DNA of 64,000 nt from CAIWHR01 sp963836265 (GTDB taxonomy: Bacteria; Pseudomonadota; Gammaproteobacteria; Burkholderiales; Casimicrobiaceae): NCBI GenBank assembly GCA_963836265.1, contig CAWIIO010000002.1, forward strand, positions 186,001-250,000. Reading direction: 5' to 3'. This document shows, piece after piece, positions 43,783 through 54,415 of this stretch. Numbering within the stretch: position 1 is the stretch's first letter; every line of letters starts with the position of its first letter. Made by a program: the position numbers and the translations under genes. Below the pieces are notes generated by a model, which saw only the letters and a program-made list of their open reading frames with translations, was not told the origin of the DNA and ran no database searches.

Positions 43783-46635
43783 ATGGCAACGGTGCTGGTC
43801 GTCGACGACAATGACGCAAACCGCGAGCTCGTCGTCACGCTCCTCAAATACAAGGGGCATGAACCGCTCGAGGCGGCCGATGGGGCCGAGGGTCTGGCGG
43901 TGGTCCGGTCACGGCGGCCGCAGCTCGTCATTTCCGACATCCTGATGCCCACGATGGACGGCTACGAGTTCGTGCGCCAGCTGCGTTCGGACCCGACGCT
44001 TGCCCGCACCGAGGTGATCTTCTATTCGGCGCACTATCGCGAGCGCGAAGCGCGCAACCTCGCCAAAGCCTGCGGCGTATCCCGCGTGCTCGTCAAGCCC
44101 TGCGAGCCGCAAGACATCCTGACGGCCGTCGAGCAGGGATTGGCTCACGCGCCCGAGCCGGTTTCCTTGCCGAGCGCAGCCGAGTTCGATCGCGAACACC
44201 TGCGGCTGATGACCGACAAGCTGACCGAAAAGGCCGAAGCGCTCGTCGCCACCAATGGGCGGCTCGCCGCGCTCAACGACATCAACCTGCAGCTCGCCTC
44301 GGAGCTCGATCCGCACGTGCTGCTCGAGAAAGTCTGCCGCTCGGCGCGCGATCTGATCGGCGCCAAATACGCGATCCTCTGCGTCGAGGAGAAACAGCTC
44401 GAAGGCGGCGTGTTCTCAACCACCGCCGGGGTCGGCCCTGCGTTCGCCGCCGTCATGAAGCGCCCGCGGATCGCCGGTGGCCCGCTCGGTCCGAGCCGGT
44501 CCGAGCGCCGCTCTTGTCGTTTCGACAACCCCGGCGGTGACCCGATCGCCGCGGGGCTTCCTCCCGGCTTCCCGCGAGTCCGCGCGTGTCTCGCCGCGCC
44601 CGTTGCATCGTTGAAATCCGTCTATGGATGGATCTGCCTCGCCGACAAATTGGGCGCCGATGCGTTCAACGACGAGGACGAGCGCCTGCTGACGACCCTC
44701 GCCGCACAGGTCGGCCGCATCTACGAGAACGGCACGCTGTACGCCCAGGTTCGGCGCCATGCCGCGCGGCTGCAGAATGAAGTCACCGAGCGCAAGCAGG
44801 CGGAGATCCGGATCCAGCGCCTGAATCGGGTCTATGCGATGCTCTCCGGGATCAATGCGCTCATCGTCCGGGTCCGCGACCGCGACGAGTTGTTCAGGCA
44901 GGCATGTCGCCTTGCCGTCGAGCACGGCCGGTTCCAGCTCGCGTGGGTCGGCTGGGTCGATGCGGCGGCCAAGGAGATCGTTCCCGCCGCATGGGCCGGC
45001 GAGGAAGAATCGTTTGCCCGGCTCACCCGATTCCCGCTGCAAAGCGTCGCCGGCGCGGACATCGACGTGATCGCGGCGTCGATCCGCTCGCGAGTGCCCG
45101 TCGCGATCGATATCGATGCCCAGGTGACGGGCTTGCCCTATCGCGACGAAATGCTCGCCCGCGACTTCCATTCGGCCGCGGGCCTGCCGCTGCTGGTGAA
45201 TGACGACGCCGTCGCATTTCTGGCTTTTTATACCGACGAGTCGGGGTTCTTCGACGAAGCGGAAATGCGCCTGTTAAGCGAGCTCGCGGCGGACCTGTCG
45301 TTCGCGCTCGACCACATCGAAAAGGAGGAGCGCCTCGATTACCTCGCCCGGTACGATTCGCTGACGGGCCTCGCCAATCGGGTTCTCTTCGAGGAGCGTT
45401 TGTCTCAATACGTCAACGCGGCTGTCCACGGCGGACGCAAGCTCGCGGTTGTCGTGACCGACATCGAACGTTTCAAGACCGTGAACGACACCCTCGGTCG
45501 GCATGTCGGCGACGGGGTGTTGAAGCAGGTCTCCAGGCGTTTCGTCGCCTGCATCGGCAACGCCAGCGAGATTGCGCGGATCGGCGGCGACCAGTTCGCG
45601 GCCGTGTTGCCCGATGTCGTGGACGAGGACGACGTGATTCGAACCATCGAGCGGTGGCGCCGCGAATCGTTTGGCGCGCCATTCGCGGCCAATGGCGGCG
45701 ACCTGCGCTTGTCGGCCAAGGCGGGCATTGCGCTGCTTCCGGACGACGGCGCGGATGCCGATACGCTGCTGCGCAAGGCGGAGGCGGCGCTCAACAAGGC
45801 AAAGGCGACCGGCGACCCGTACCTCTTCTATGCGCAGCAGATGACCGAGCGCGTCGTCGAGAAACTGGCGCTCGAGAGCCGCCTCCGGCGCGCGCTCGAA
45901 GCGGACGAATTCGTCCTGTACTACCAGACGAAAGTGGATATCGAGACGCGGCGCATCGTGGGCGTCGAGGCGTTGATCCGCTGGCAAAGCCCCGAGTCGG
46001 GGCTCGTGCTGCCGGCGAAATTCATCCCGGTGATGGAAGAAACTGGAATGATCCTCGATGCCGGCGCGTGGGCACTCAGGCGGGCCGCGCAGGATCGCGC
46101 GCGCTGGCGCGAGCAGGGCGCGAATCCGCCGCGGATCGCCGTCAACATCTCGGCGGTCCAGCTGCGCAAGCCAGATTTCGTCGCCACCGTCGAACAGGCG
46201 CTCGGTGCATTCGCGACAGACCCGGGCATCGACCTCGAAGTCACCGAGAGCCTGATCATGCAGGACGTCGAGGGGAACATCGCGAAGCTCGAGGCGCTGC
46301 GCGGTCGCGGGTTGACGATCGCCATCGACGACTTCGGCACCGGCTATTCCTCCCTCGCGTATCTCGCGAAATTGCCGGTCGAGACGTTGAAGATCGACGG
46401 CTCGTTCATCGGCGCGATTCTCGACAGTCCCGACGCGATGACGCTGGTCTCGACGATGATCGCGCTCGCCCACTCGCTCGAGCTCGTCGTGGTCGCCGAG
46501 TGCGTCGAGCAGGAGGAGCAGGCGAAGATCCTGCGCCTGCTCCGTTGCAATCAGATGCAGGGCTATCTTATCGGCAGGCCGCTTCCCTTCGAGGCGATCA
46601 CGGCGTTGCTTGCCGGTGCCAACGCGAGCGCCTAG
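43783..46635 (+). CDS. REC-GAF-GAF-GGDEF-EAL cyclic-di-GMP protein
   Basis: 950-residue signalling protein. It holds a receiver domain (D52 in ISDILMPTMDG), two GAF-like domains (about 160-330 and 350-510), a GGDEF domain and an EAL domain. The cyclase signature is degenerate (ARIGGDQFA in place of GGDEF/GGEEF). The phosphodiesterase motifs are intact (VEALIRW, then IDDFGTGYSSLAYL and ECVEQ). The likely output is c-di-GMP hydrolysis, with the GGDEF part regulatory. It follows the response regulator gene by 15 bases and is probably phosphorylated by the upstream kinase. Confidence 0.9.
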   Translation: MATVLVVDDNDANRELVVTLLKYKGHEPLEAADGAEGLAVVRSRRPQLVISDILMPTMDGYEFVRQLRSDPTLARTEVIFYSAHYREREARNLAKACGVSRVLVKPCEPQDILTAVEQGLAHAPEPVSLPSAAEFDREHLRLMTDKLTEKAEALVATNGRLAALNDINLQLASELDPHVLLEKVCRSARDLIGAKYAILCVEEKQLEGGVFSTTAGVGPAFAAVMKRPRIAGGPLGPSRSERRSCRFDNPGGDPIAAGLPPGFPRVRACLAAPVASLKSVYGWICLADKLGADAFNDEDERLLTTLAAQVGRIYENGTLYAQVRRHAARLQNEVTERKQAEIRIQRLNRVYAMLSGINALIVRVRDRDELFRQACRLAVEHGRFQLAWVGWVDAAAKEIVPAAWAGEEESFARLTRFPLQSVAGADIDVIAASIRSRVPVAIDIDAQVTGLPYRDEMLARDFHSAAGLPLLVNDDAVAFLAFYTDESGFFDEAEMRLLSELAADLSFALDHIEKEERLDYLARYDSLTGLANRVLFEERLSQYVNAAVHGGRKLAVVVTDIERFKTVNDTLGRHVGDGVLKQVSRRFVACIGNASEIARIGGDQFAAVLPDVVDEDDVIRTIERWRRESFGAPFAANGGDLRLSAKAGIALLPDDGADADTLLRKAEAALNKAKATGDPYLFYAQQMTERVVEKLALESRLRRALEADEFVLYYQTKVDIETRRIVGVEALIRWQSPESGLVLPAKFIPVMEETGMILDAGAWALRRAAQDRARWREQGANPPRIAVNISAVQLRKPDFVATVEQALGAFATDPGIDLEVTESLIMQDVEGNIAKLEALRGRGLTIAIDDFGTGYSSLAYLAKLPVETLKIDGSFIGAILDSPDAMTLVSTMIALAHSLELVVVAECVEQEEQAKILRLLRCNQMQGYLIGRPLPFEAITALLAGANASA

Positions 46636-46800
46636 CGGCGCGACAACGCGCGAAACCCGGCTCGGTCAGAGCGCCGCCAATCCCGCAACAGGATGGCCGC
46701 TACAATGGCGGCTTTTTGCGATCGCGGCGTTGGCGGGAGGCGCGTTCGGGCAACCGATCCGATCCCGCGGGCGGCTCATCGTATTCGCCGGAGGCTTCGG

Positions 46801-48201
<1,401 letters not shown>

Positions 48202-48255
48202 TAGTTGAGCGCGGCTGCGTTTCGTCACGTCAGGCCACAGTGGCGGCCGGCGCTT

Positions 48256-49272
48256 TCACAGGCTTCCGATCATGTACAGCTGCCACAGATCCTTGTGGCT
48301 CATGTGAAGGAGCGGATGCACGGCGAGCAGGCCGGTCCTGCCGATGCTCCGCTCGAGGTAGCGCAGCTCGGTGAACTTGGCTCGCGTTTCCTCGTCGATC
48401 GGAACCTCGAACCCGTTCTCACGCATCATCAGGATCCCCTTGGCGCGAAGCGCGAGCTCGGTGTGGAGCCGGAGGTAACAGAGTAGGTCCGCAACGACGG
48501 GTCCGGCGAATCTCTGCTTCAGCGTATCGAGATACTTTCCGCTCGGCGAATCGGGAAACTGCCCTGAATTGATCGATTCGAGCATCTGGGCGTCCGCATC
48601 GAAGCCCCGACCGAGCCAATCGGCCACCGCTCGTTCGCTTTTCCGGAATACCGCGAAAAGGAGCGGCGGTAGCGCGATGAGGACGGCGAGCGTCGAGAGT
48701 TTCGGCGAGCCGAACATGTGATTGAACGCGGCGTGCAGGGCAACCGCGAGCGCGAAGCCGGGCAGGAACGCCGCGAGAACTGTCCGGTGCTCTCGCTCCA
48801 CCATCGCGAGCCCCATCATCGCGAAGATCGCGGTCGTGCCGCCGTGCATGATCGCGGTGCCGAAGCCGCGGACGACCCAGGTGCCGATGCCGGCCTCCGG
48901 AACGACGATCTGATAGTAGAGATTCTCGACCATCGCAAAGCCGGTGCCGACGGCAAAGCCGCAAATCGCCGCGTCCACCAGAAAGCCGATCCGATGTGCA
49001 CGGATCAACGCGACGATGACGAGCGCCTTGCCGAGCTCCTCGACGATCGGGCCGAGGTAGCGCTTGTAGCTCTCGATGTCGATGGCGGTGGCGCGAAGCA
49101 GGAAGGCGTTGACCGCGTAACAGAGCCCCGCCACCACCAGGCCGGACGCGACGATGGCGACGACCGCCCGCATCGATACGAGCTTGTAGCCGTCGAGATA
49201 GACGAGCGCGACGAGGAAGCACAGCACCGGTGCAACACCCACCAGTGCGTGAATGCCGATGTCAACCGACAT
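48256..49272 (-). CDS. PrsW-family intramembrane metalloprotease
   Basis: 338-residue polytopic membrane protein with about eight helices. The PrsW motifs are visible: the EE pair (GPIVEELGKALVIVALI), GTGFAMVENLYY, GTAIMHGGTTA and ALHAAFNHMFG supplying the metal-binding Glu/His set within the membrane. PrsW in Bacillus cleaves the anti-sigma factor RsiW. An ECF sigma/anti-sigma pair lies 3 kb away, but no direct link can be claimed. The cytoplasmic C-terminal 120 residues have no recognised domain. Confidence 0.85.
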   Translation of the reverse strand: MSVDIGIHALVGVAPVLCFLVALVYLDGYKLVSMRAVVAIVASGLVVAGLCYAVNAFLLRATAIDIESYKRYLGPIVEELGKALVIVALIRAHRIGFLVDAAICGFAVGTGFAMVENLYYQIVVPEAGIGTWVVRGFGTAIMHGGTTAIFAMMGLAMVEREHRTVLAAFLPGFALAVALHAAFNHMFGSPKLSTLAVLIALPPLLFAVFRKSERAVADWLGRGFDADAQMLESINSGQFPDSPSGKYLDTLKQRFAGPVVADLLCYLRLHTELALRAKGILMMRENGFEVPIDEETRAKFTELRYLERSIGRTGLLAVHPLLHMSHKDLWQLYMIGSL

Positions 49273-49398
49273 CTGTCGCGGAACCAGCGGCGCCCGGCCC
49301 CCCCGCCGTTGGCGCGACTCGATCCGCCGCCAGGTCGGCCACGGCGATCGCGCACGGACGTGCCCTCCTTGCCTCGGCTCCCCCCCGAGCGCTCACGC

Positions 49399-52356
49399 CT
49401 ACATGATCTTGAGCGAGATCATCCACTCGGTGCCGACCTTCTGCGAATTCTGGAAGCCGGCGGCGAAGCCTGCCGACAGCGTCATCCCGTACCAGTGCAG
49501 GAAGCTGAAGCGCAAGTCGACCTGCGTCCCGATGCTCGCATACTGCTTGCGTTGCGAGGCGTTCGTCGGTTCGGTCCACAAGCCGGCGGCGAACACCGCG
49601 GAACGAAGCCAATTTAGATACACCGCCGGAGTGCCCACGTCCTCGAAGAAGATCGGGGGCGGATTCAACTCCACGAGTTCCTTGACGAAATGGAGTGCGC
49701 TCACGGCGTCGATCTTGAACCCGGGCAGCGAATCGTACTCGTGATACCGCTTGATCGACTTGTCGTCGACGTAGTTGTTGCCAAAGCCGCCGAAATAGTA
49801 ATTCGCCAGCGTGGGATTGTGAGCCCCGTCCGCGATGCCGGCGGCGGTCCATGACCACACCGAAGAATTGGGCAAGGGAAGCGGAACGCCGAAATCGAAG
49901 GTGCCGCGTAGCTGCGGCGATGTGGCCCCGAGCGTCTGCTGGCCCGTATAGACGATCGACCAGGCCATTCCCTTCTCGTCCTCCGCGGCGCCGATCGACT
50001 GGCGTACGTCCGTGTAGCGCAGCGCGGCCGAGGTGGTCAGAAGCCTGCTGAAGCTCGTCGCGACGTTCTGTGCGCTCGGCAATGTATCGATCTGGTCGTA
50101 CCAGGCGATGTCGAAAAGCGCGTCGAACCGGCGCAGTCCTTCTTGCGCCCCTTCGTACATCAACAGCCAGTCGTAGCCGAGCTTGGCCGCGTAGCCCTTT
50201 CGACTGCGCTTCGTTGGACCGAAGAGATCGTAGAAATCGGACCTGTTCCAGGACAGCTCGGCCTTCCAGAAGTTGTACTCGCCGAAAATATCAACGTGGC
50301 CGCGCTGGTCGCTCGGAAGATTGCTCGTCGGAGTGTACGCCGCGATGACGCCGAGACTAGCGAAGTGCAGCGGGTCCTCGAAGTTGAGGCGGTAACCGAC
50401 TCCAGCGTAATTCTTGTAACCCTGCAGGACCGGATATGCGTTGGTCAACGCAACATTGCGCAATGGCAAGTACGGTCCTTTTTCCGTGATCAGCTTCTCC
50501 TCGTCCACGGTGCTCGGGGGCGGAACCTGCCAAGTCTTGACGACTGGATACTTCTCGGCGACCTCGGTACCGAGGAACGTGATCGCGCTGACGTCCTTGA
50601 GCGGACGAGGCTCGATGGTCGCGGGGACGAAACCCTCGCCGGTGTAGTGCAGCACGACGAGCCGACCGTCGGCGAGCGGCACCGGGCGGAAGAAGCCAGT
50701 TTCCGCGTTCGAAACCGCCTCGACGTCGCCGGTCGCAACTTCGTACCGGAAGATGTTGGAGGCGCCCGTGTAGTAGCTGCTCCCGTAAAGGTAACGGCCG
50801 TCGGGTGTGAACACGAAGCTCTCCGGGACGGACTGGCCGAAGCGAAACTCGGACAGCTGTTTCAACTCCCCGTCGAGAAGCCTCTCGATATCCCAGACCC
50901 GCAGAAACTGGTCGCCGCTCACCTCGGCGACCGAAGCCGAGAGCAAGCGACCATCCGGGGAAACGTCGAGGTCATAGGGAACGGTGCCGTAGGGAAAGGT
51001 GTACAGCTTCTGCCAGCGATCGTACGGCTTTGGAATGCGGACCAGCGTCGCAAGTCCCCCGTGGTGGCGCACTCCGATCAACGCCTTGTCGACTGGATCG
51101 ACGACGATGTCGCCGACCCGCGCGTCCTGGATCAGCACCCGCTCGTCGCCGGTCCTCACGTCGACGGCCATCAGATCCCGAAGGGAAACCGCGCCGCGGT
51201 TGTCGTTGGTGAAGAAAACCGTTTCGCTGGAGGTGTCGAAGGCGAGCGAAGTGACCCGATACGTCATCGCCCGTCTGATTTCCGCGAGTTTCTTGATGCT
51301 TCCATCGCGGGTGTTCAGTGCGCCGACATATTCGACCACGCCGGGATAGCGGAATCCCGCGTAGAGAATGCCGGTCGCTTCGTCATAGTAGGTGCGCGAC
51401 ACCGAGCCGATCGGGCTTCCCGTCAGGGTCCGATGCGGGGTGACGGGGAACTTGCGAATCTCGGCCAGGTTGCGGCGCTGGAATTCGTGCTCGAACGCGA
51501 TCCAGTCCTGCCAAGCCCGCTCGAGCGGAAGGCCGAACACCTTCTGGAACTGGTCGGAGTAGTAGGCTTCGCTTCCCTCGTCGCGTCTGAGCCAAGCGAC
51601 GACCTTTTCGGGTGAATGGGCGTAAGCAAGCCAGGTGAAGAAGCGCGTGCCGTAGAGGTACGCATTCGCGCCGCTCTGGAAATCGACGCGCGATCCCCGC
51701 GATGCGAGCCCGAGGGGGTCGTAAAAATGAGCGTCGTCGCGGACCATCGCCCGGAACACCATTTCGTCGTAGCCCCCTTGAGCACGGCCCAGTCCGCCCC
51801 CCATCCACGTTTCCAGGAAGACCGCGCCGCCCTCGGCGTACCAGCGCGGCGCGGTGAGACGCGGCGCCGTGAGATAGCTGTAGAACATCGATTCGGGGTC
51901 TCGGGACGACACGTCGACCTTGCCGAGAAAGAACCGCCGCCAGCGCTTGTCCTCCTCGGTGGCCATGTCGCCCTGCACTACGTGCACCAGCTCGTGGTTC
52001 ATCAGCTGATACATGCGCTCGCTTGCGGGAAACGTCTCGAATGCATGCGATAGCGGCGCCACGTCGAACGCGAGCATGTCGTGCGGAACCGAATACGTGT
52101 GCGCGTTGCCGTAGTCGGCGAAGTCCTGCAGCAGCACGATCGTCGGCTCGGAAGGCGTCCAGCCGAAGTACCGCCGCTGCCAAGCGAGCGAGTTCGTGAA
52201 CGTGCGCACCGTGTACGGGGCGAGGTAGCTCAGATAGTCGTAGAAATAGAGTCGGAGGTCCTTGGTGAAGATCTCGGATATCCCGACAGGACTCTCATCC
52301 GCGGCGGCCGCGGCCGGCAGCAGCGCCAGCAGCAGGCAGAAGAGTCGATTGCGCAC
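49399..52356 (-). CDS. Exported peptidase MA-like / beta-propeller / beta-barrel protein
   Basis: 985-residue exported protein. After the signal peptide (RNRLFCLLLALLPAAAAA) residues 30-260 form a gluzincin-type domain with HExxH (NHELVHVVQ, H121-H125) and a downstream glutamate (WYAEGGAVFLE, E175). The middle, about 290-640, has WD/TolB-like propeller repeats (VSPDGRLLSASVAEVSGDQF, FTPDGRYLYGSSYYTGASN). The C-terminal third has strands typical of an outer-membrane barrel and ends WMISLKIM. I use the GTG at 52356 because GGGAGGGAG precedes it and the signal peptide begins there. It may be a surface protease or assembly factor. Confidence 0.78.
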   Translation of the reverse strand: MRNRLFCLLLALLPAAAAADESPVGISEIFTKDLRLYFYDYLSYLAPYTVRTFTNSLAWQRRYFGWTPSEPTIVLLQDFADYGNAHTYSVPHDMLAFDVAPLSHAFETFPASERMYQLMNHELVHVVQGDMATEEDKRWRRFFLGKVDVSSRDPESMFYSYLTAPRLTAPRWYAEGGAVFLETWMGGGLGRAQGGYDEMVFRAMVRDDAHFYDPLGLASRGSRVDFQSGANAYLYGTRFFTWLAYAHSPEKVVAWLRRDEGSEAYYSDQFQKVFGLPLERAWQDWIAFEHEFQRRNLAEIRKFPVTPHRTLTGSPIGSVSRTYYDEATGILYAGFRYPGVVEYVGALNTRDGSIKKLAEIRRAMTYRVTSLAFDTSSETVFFTNDNRGAVSLRDLMAVDVRTGDERVLIQDARVGDIVVDPVDKALIGVRHHGGLATLVRIPKPYDRWQKLYTFPYGTVPYDLDVSPDGRLLSASVAEVSGDQFLRVWDIERLLDGELKQLSEFRFGQSVPESFVFTPDGRYLYGSSYYTGASNIFRYEVATGDVEAVSNAETGFFRPVPLADGRLVVLHYTGEGFVPATIEPRPLKDVSAITFLGTEVAEKYPVVKTWQVPPPSTVDEEKLITEKGPYLPLRNVALTNAYPVLQGYKNYAGVGYRLNFEDPLHFASLGVIAAYTPTSNLPSDQRGHVDIFGEYNFWKAELSWNRSDFYDLFGPTKRSRKGYAAKLGYDWLLMYEGAQEGLRRFDALFDIAWYDQIDTLPSAQNVATSFSRLLTTSAALRYTDVRQSIGAAEDEKGMAWSIVYTGQQTLGATSPQLRGTFDFGVPLPLPNSSVWSWTAAGIADGAHNPTLANYYFGGFGNNYVDDKSIKRYHEYDSLPGFKIDAVSALHFVKELVELNPPPIFFEDVGTPAVYLNWLRSAVFAAGLWTEPTNASQRKQYASIGTQVDLRFSFLHWYGMTLSAGFAAGFQNSQKVGTEWMISLKIM

Positions 52357-52406
52357 GTCTCCCTCCCCGAAGGCGTAACGACGCGGCGAGGATACGGCGT
52401 TGGCGC

Positions 52407-52440
52407 CAAAAAGCAAACCGCCGGCTCAGGGCCGGCGGTT
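52407..52440 (-). terminator. Intrinsic terminator of the sigma/anti-sigma operon
   Basis: A perfect 10-bp stem (AACCGCCGGC with GCCGGCGGTT, five-base loop) is followed on the minus strand by TGCTTTTTGG. It lies about 20 bases beyond the anti-sigma stop and before the next leftward gene's start, so it ends the regulatory operon. Confidence 0.82.
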
Positions 52441-52460
52441 GCCGGGGCGGCCGCGCGTAT

Positions 52461-53522
52461 CTATAAGCTGCGGCCCAAGCGATCCGGATTACTTGGCTGC
52501 GGCGTCGCGGGCGTCACGAGCGTCGCGGGCGTCGCGAGCGTCACGAGCGTCACGAGCGTCACGAGCGCAGCGTCGAGGGCGTTGCGCTGGCCGTCGAGCG
52601 CATTGCGCGAACCGTCGAGGGCGTTGCGCTGGCCGTCGAGCGCATTGCGCGAACCGTCGAGCGCGTTGCGCGAACCGTCGAGTGCATTGCGCGAACCGTC
52701 GAGTGCATTGCGCTGGCCGTCGACCGCATTGCGCGAACCGTCGAGCGCGTTGCGCGAACCGTCGAGCGCATTGCGCGAACCGTCGAGCGCATTGCGCTGG
52801 CCGTCGACCGCATTGCGCGAACCGTCGAGGGCGTTGCGCTGGCCGTCGAGTGCATTGCGCGAACCGTCGAGGGCGTTGCGCTGGCCGTCGAGTGCGCCGC
52901 GGCCGGCTGCAGTGCCTGCGTCACTCGGCTTGGCCGTCGAGGCCGACTGCCCCGAGGCACCGCCGACCTTCACGTCATCGCCCGTCATCTGCGGCGCCCG
53001 ATACCGTTGCACCGGAGCGATCGTGCCGGCGGCGTCAGTACCGCTGGGCGGAAAGTCGACCGCGGAGAATACTGCGAAGACAGCCACCGCTGCTACTGCA
53101 ATTCCTGCGCCGATCCAGACCTTGCGATTGCCGGACGAACCGCGTTGTTGCTCGCTCATGTTCGCACCCCTGAAGAATGGTCCCGGTTGGAAGAACCGAC
53201 GGACCGTTGCCGATATCCCCGGGCTTTTGGCCGCGGCTTCCCTGGAAGTTAGCCCAATTACACCTGGCTGCGAGAAAAGTTGGCCGACGCGCGCTCCCGA
53301 TCCGGATGCCGGCAGGCGAGCCATCACCGAGGCGACCAGTCCCTCGGGAGGATACGCCTTCGGGACGGCCGCGAGACCGTCGAAAAGGCGCCGCATTTCA
53401 TCGAACTGCACTTTCGCGGCGGAGTCGGCGGCAATGAGGCGCTCGAGTTCGCACGCCTCCTCCGCCGTTGCCTCGCCGTCGAGGACCAAGTGCGTCAATT
53501 CGTGGAGTCGGTCGGTTTTCAT
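52461..53522 (-). CDS. Membrane anti-sigma factor with heptapeptide-repeat tail
   Basis: 353-residue single-pass protein. The cytoplasmic N-terminus (KTDRLHELTHLVLDGEATAE, then ACELERLIAADSAAKVQFDE) looks like an anti-sigma domain lacking the usual HxxxCxxC zinc motif. A membrane helix (VWIGAGIAVAAVAVFAVFSA, about 135-154) follows. The periplasmic tail is 15 tandem copies of A-(L/V)-D-G-(S/Q)-R-N, then a V-T-L / T-P-A repeat. Its ATG overlaps the stop of the ECF sigma gene (ATGA), the normal pairing of an anti-sigma with its sigma. The frame opens earlier (53642) but the overlap fixes the start. Confidence 0.85.
   Translation of the reverse strand: MKTDRLHELTHLVLDGEATAEEACELERLIAADSAAKVQFDEMRRLFDGLAAVPKAYPPEGLVASVMARLPASGSGARVGQLFSQPGVIGLTSREAAAKSPGISATVRRFFQPGPFFRGANMSEQQRGSSGNRKVWIGAGIAVAAVAVFAVFSAVDFPPSGTDAAGTIAPVQRYRAPQMTGDDVKVGGASGQSASTAKPSDAGTAAGRGALDGQRNALDGSRNALDGQRNALDGSRNAVDGQRNALDGSRNALDGSRNALDGSRNAVDGQRNALDGSRNALDGSRNALDGSRNALDGQRNALDGSRNALDGQRNALDAALVTLVTLVTLATPATLVTPATPQPSNPDRLGRSL
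52502..52564. repeat. 9-bp tandem repeat in the anti-sigma 3' end
   Basis: Seven near-perfect copies of GCGTC(A/G)CG(A/G), in frame. They encode the V-T-L / A-T-P tripeptide series near the C-terminus of the anti-sigma protein. Confidence 0.8.
52581..52895. repeat. 21-bp tandem repeat array in the anti-sigma gene
   Basis: Fifteen in-frame copies of a 21-bp unit (for example GTTGCGCTGGCCGTCGAGGGC on the plus strand would be one unit; differences are mostly between Gln and Ser codons). They encode the heptapeptide tail. A partial sixteenth unit follows. Copy number could change by slippage. Confidence 0.92.
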
Positions 53523-54112
53523 GTCTTGTCGGGGCGAAGATTTCTCAACAGGTGACGCAGCCGATGGCGTGCCTCGAACAGGCGGGACTTCACCGTCTTT
53601 TCGTCGAGGTCGAGGATCTGGCCGATCTCGTGGTAGCTGCATTCGGAAAAATGGCGGAGTGAAAGCACCATCCGGTCGTTGATCGGAAGGCGCATCAGCG
53701 CGTCCCGTATTCTCTGTGCGAATTGCGCATCGCCGTACCGCTGCTCCGGGTTGGCCCGCTCCGAGTCCGCAACGTCGATTTCCTCGTCGAGGGCTTCCTC
53801 GCGACGGTTTCTGCGCAGCAGGTTGAGCGCTTCGTTGACCGCGATCCGGTAGATCCAGCTGAAGAACTTGTACCGCGCGTCATATTCGTCCACCCGCTCC
53901 GCGACCTTGAGAAACACCTCCTGCGTGACGTCGTTGGCATCCTCGACCCGGCGCAGAATCCAGAATGCCGCGTTGTAGATCGGTCGCTGGTACTTGACCA
54001 CCAGCTCTCCGAATGCCTCCCGGTCGCCGTTGCGGAAGCGCTCGACCAGCGCGCGGTCGGCTTCCTCGTCCACAATTACACGGGCGGGGTCGAAAAGTTG
54101 GGGGGCGTCCAC
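53519..54112 (-). CDS. ECF (RpoE-like) sigma factor
   Basis: 197-residue extracytoplasmic-function sigma factor. Region 2 (YQRPIYNAAFWILRRVEDAN, EVFLKVAERVDEYDARYKFF and SWIYRIAVNEALNLLRR) and region 4 (YHEIGQILDLDEKTVKSRLF) are both complete. A GTG at 54112 starts it; no clear Shine-Dalgarno is seen and an internal GTG is possible. Its stop overlaps the anti-sigma ATG. Ten bases upstream lies a STAS gene of a partner-switch set, an unusual neighbour for an ECF factor. Confidence 0.93.
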   Translation of the reverse strand: MDAPQLFDPARVIVDEEADRALVERFRNGDREAFGELVVKYQRPIYNAAFWILRRVEDANDVTQEVFLKVAERVDEYDARYKFFSWIYRIAVNEALNLLRRNRREEALDEEIDVADSERANPEQRYGDAQFAQRIRDALMRLPINDRMVLSLRHFSECSYHEIGQILDLDEKTVKSRLFEARHRLRHLLRNLRPDKT

Positions 54113-54121
54113 CAGGAGGAC

Positions 54122-54415
54122 CTATTGCGCGGCCTCGATCTCGAACAGCAGGTCGAAGCCGGAATAGCCGAAAATGTCCTGCAGGTGGCGGTTCACGCCC
54201 GAGAGCTTGAGCTTGCCGCCGGAAGGGAGGAGCCGCTTCTGGGTCTTGAGCAGCACGCCGAGGCCAGCGCTCGAGATGTACTCGAGGCCGCTGCAATCGA
54301 CGGTTACCGTACCCTCGACCCGATCGAGGAATGCCTGGGCTTTCGGGGCCTCGGCGGCGTCGAGGCGGCCGCGTACGACCACATTCCCTTTAGGGCTATA
54401 GTCAATCGTGAGCAT
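54122..54415 (-). CDS. STAS-domain anti-sigma antagonist
   Basis: 97-residue STAS protein of the RsbV/SpoIIAA type. The strand-helix pattern (VVVRGRLDAAEAPKAQAF, TVDCSGLEYISSAGLGVLLK) includes the phospho-acceptor serine S49 just before AGLG. It overlaps the upstream kinase gene by 14 bases. In the partner-switch model the unphosphorylated form would bind the RsbW-like kinase. Confidence 0.92.
   Translation of the reverse strand: MLTIDYSPKGNVVVRGRLDAAEAPKAQAFLDRVEGTVTVDCSGLEYISSAGLGVLLKTQKRLLPSGGKLKLSGVNRHLQDIFGYSGFDLLFEIEAAQ

Noticed and set aside
52581..52895. CRISPR-like array
   Set aside because: The 21-bp units are contiguous without spacers, keep the reading frame and encode a heptapeptide series; no cas genes are near.
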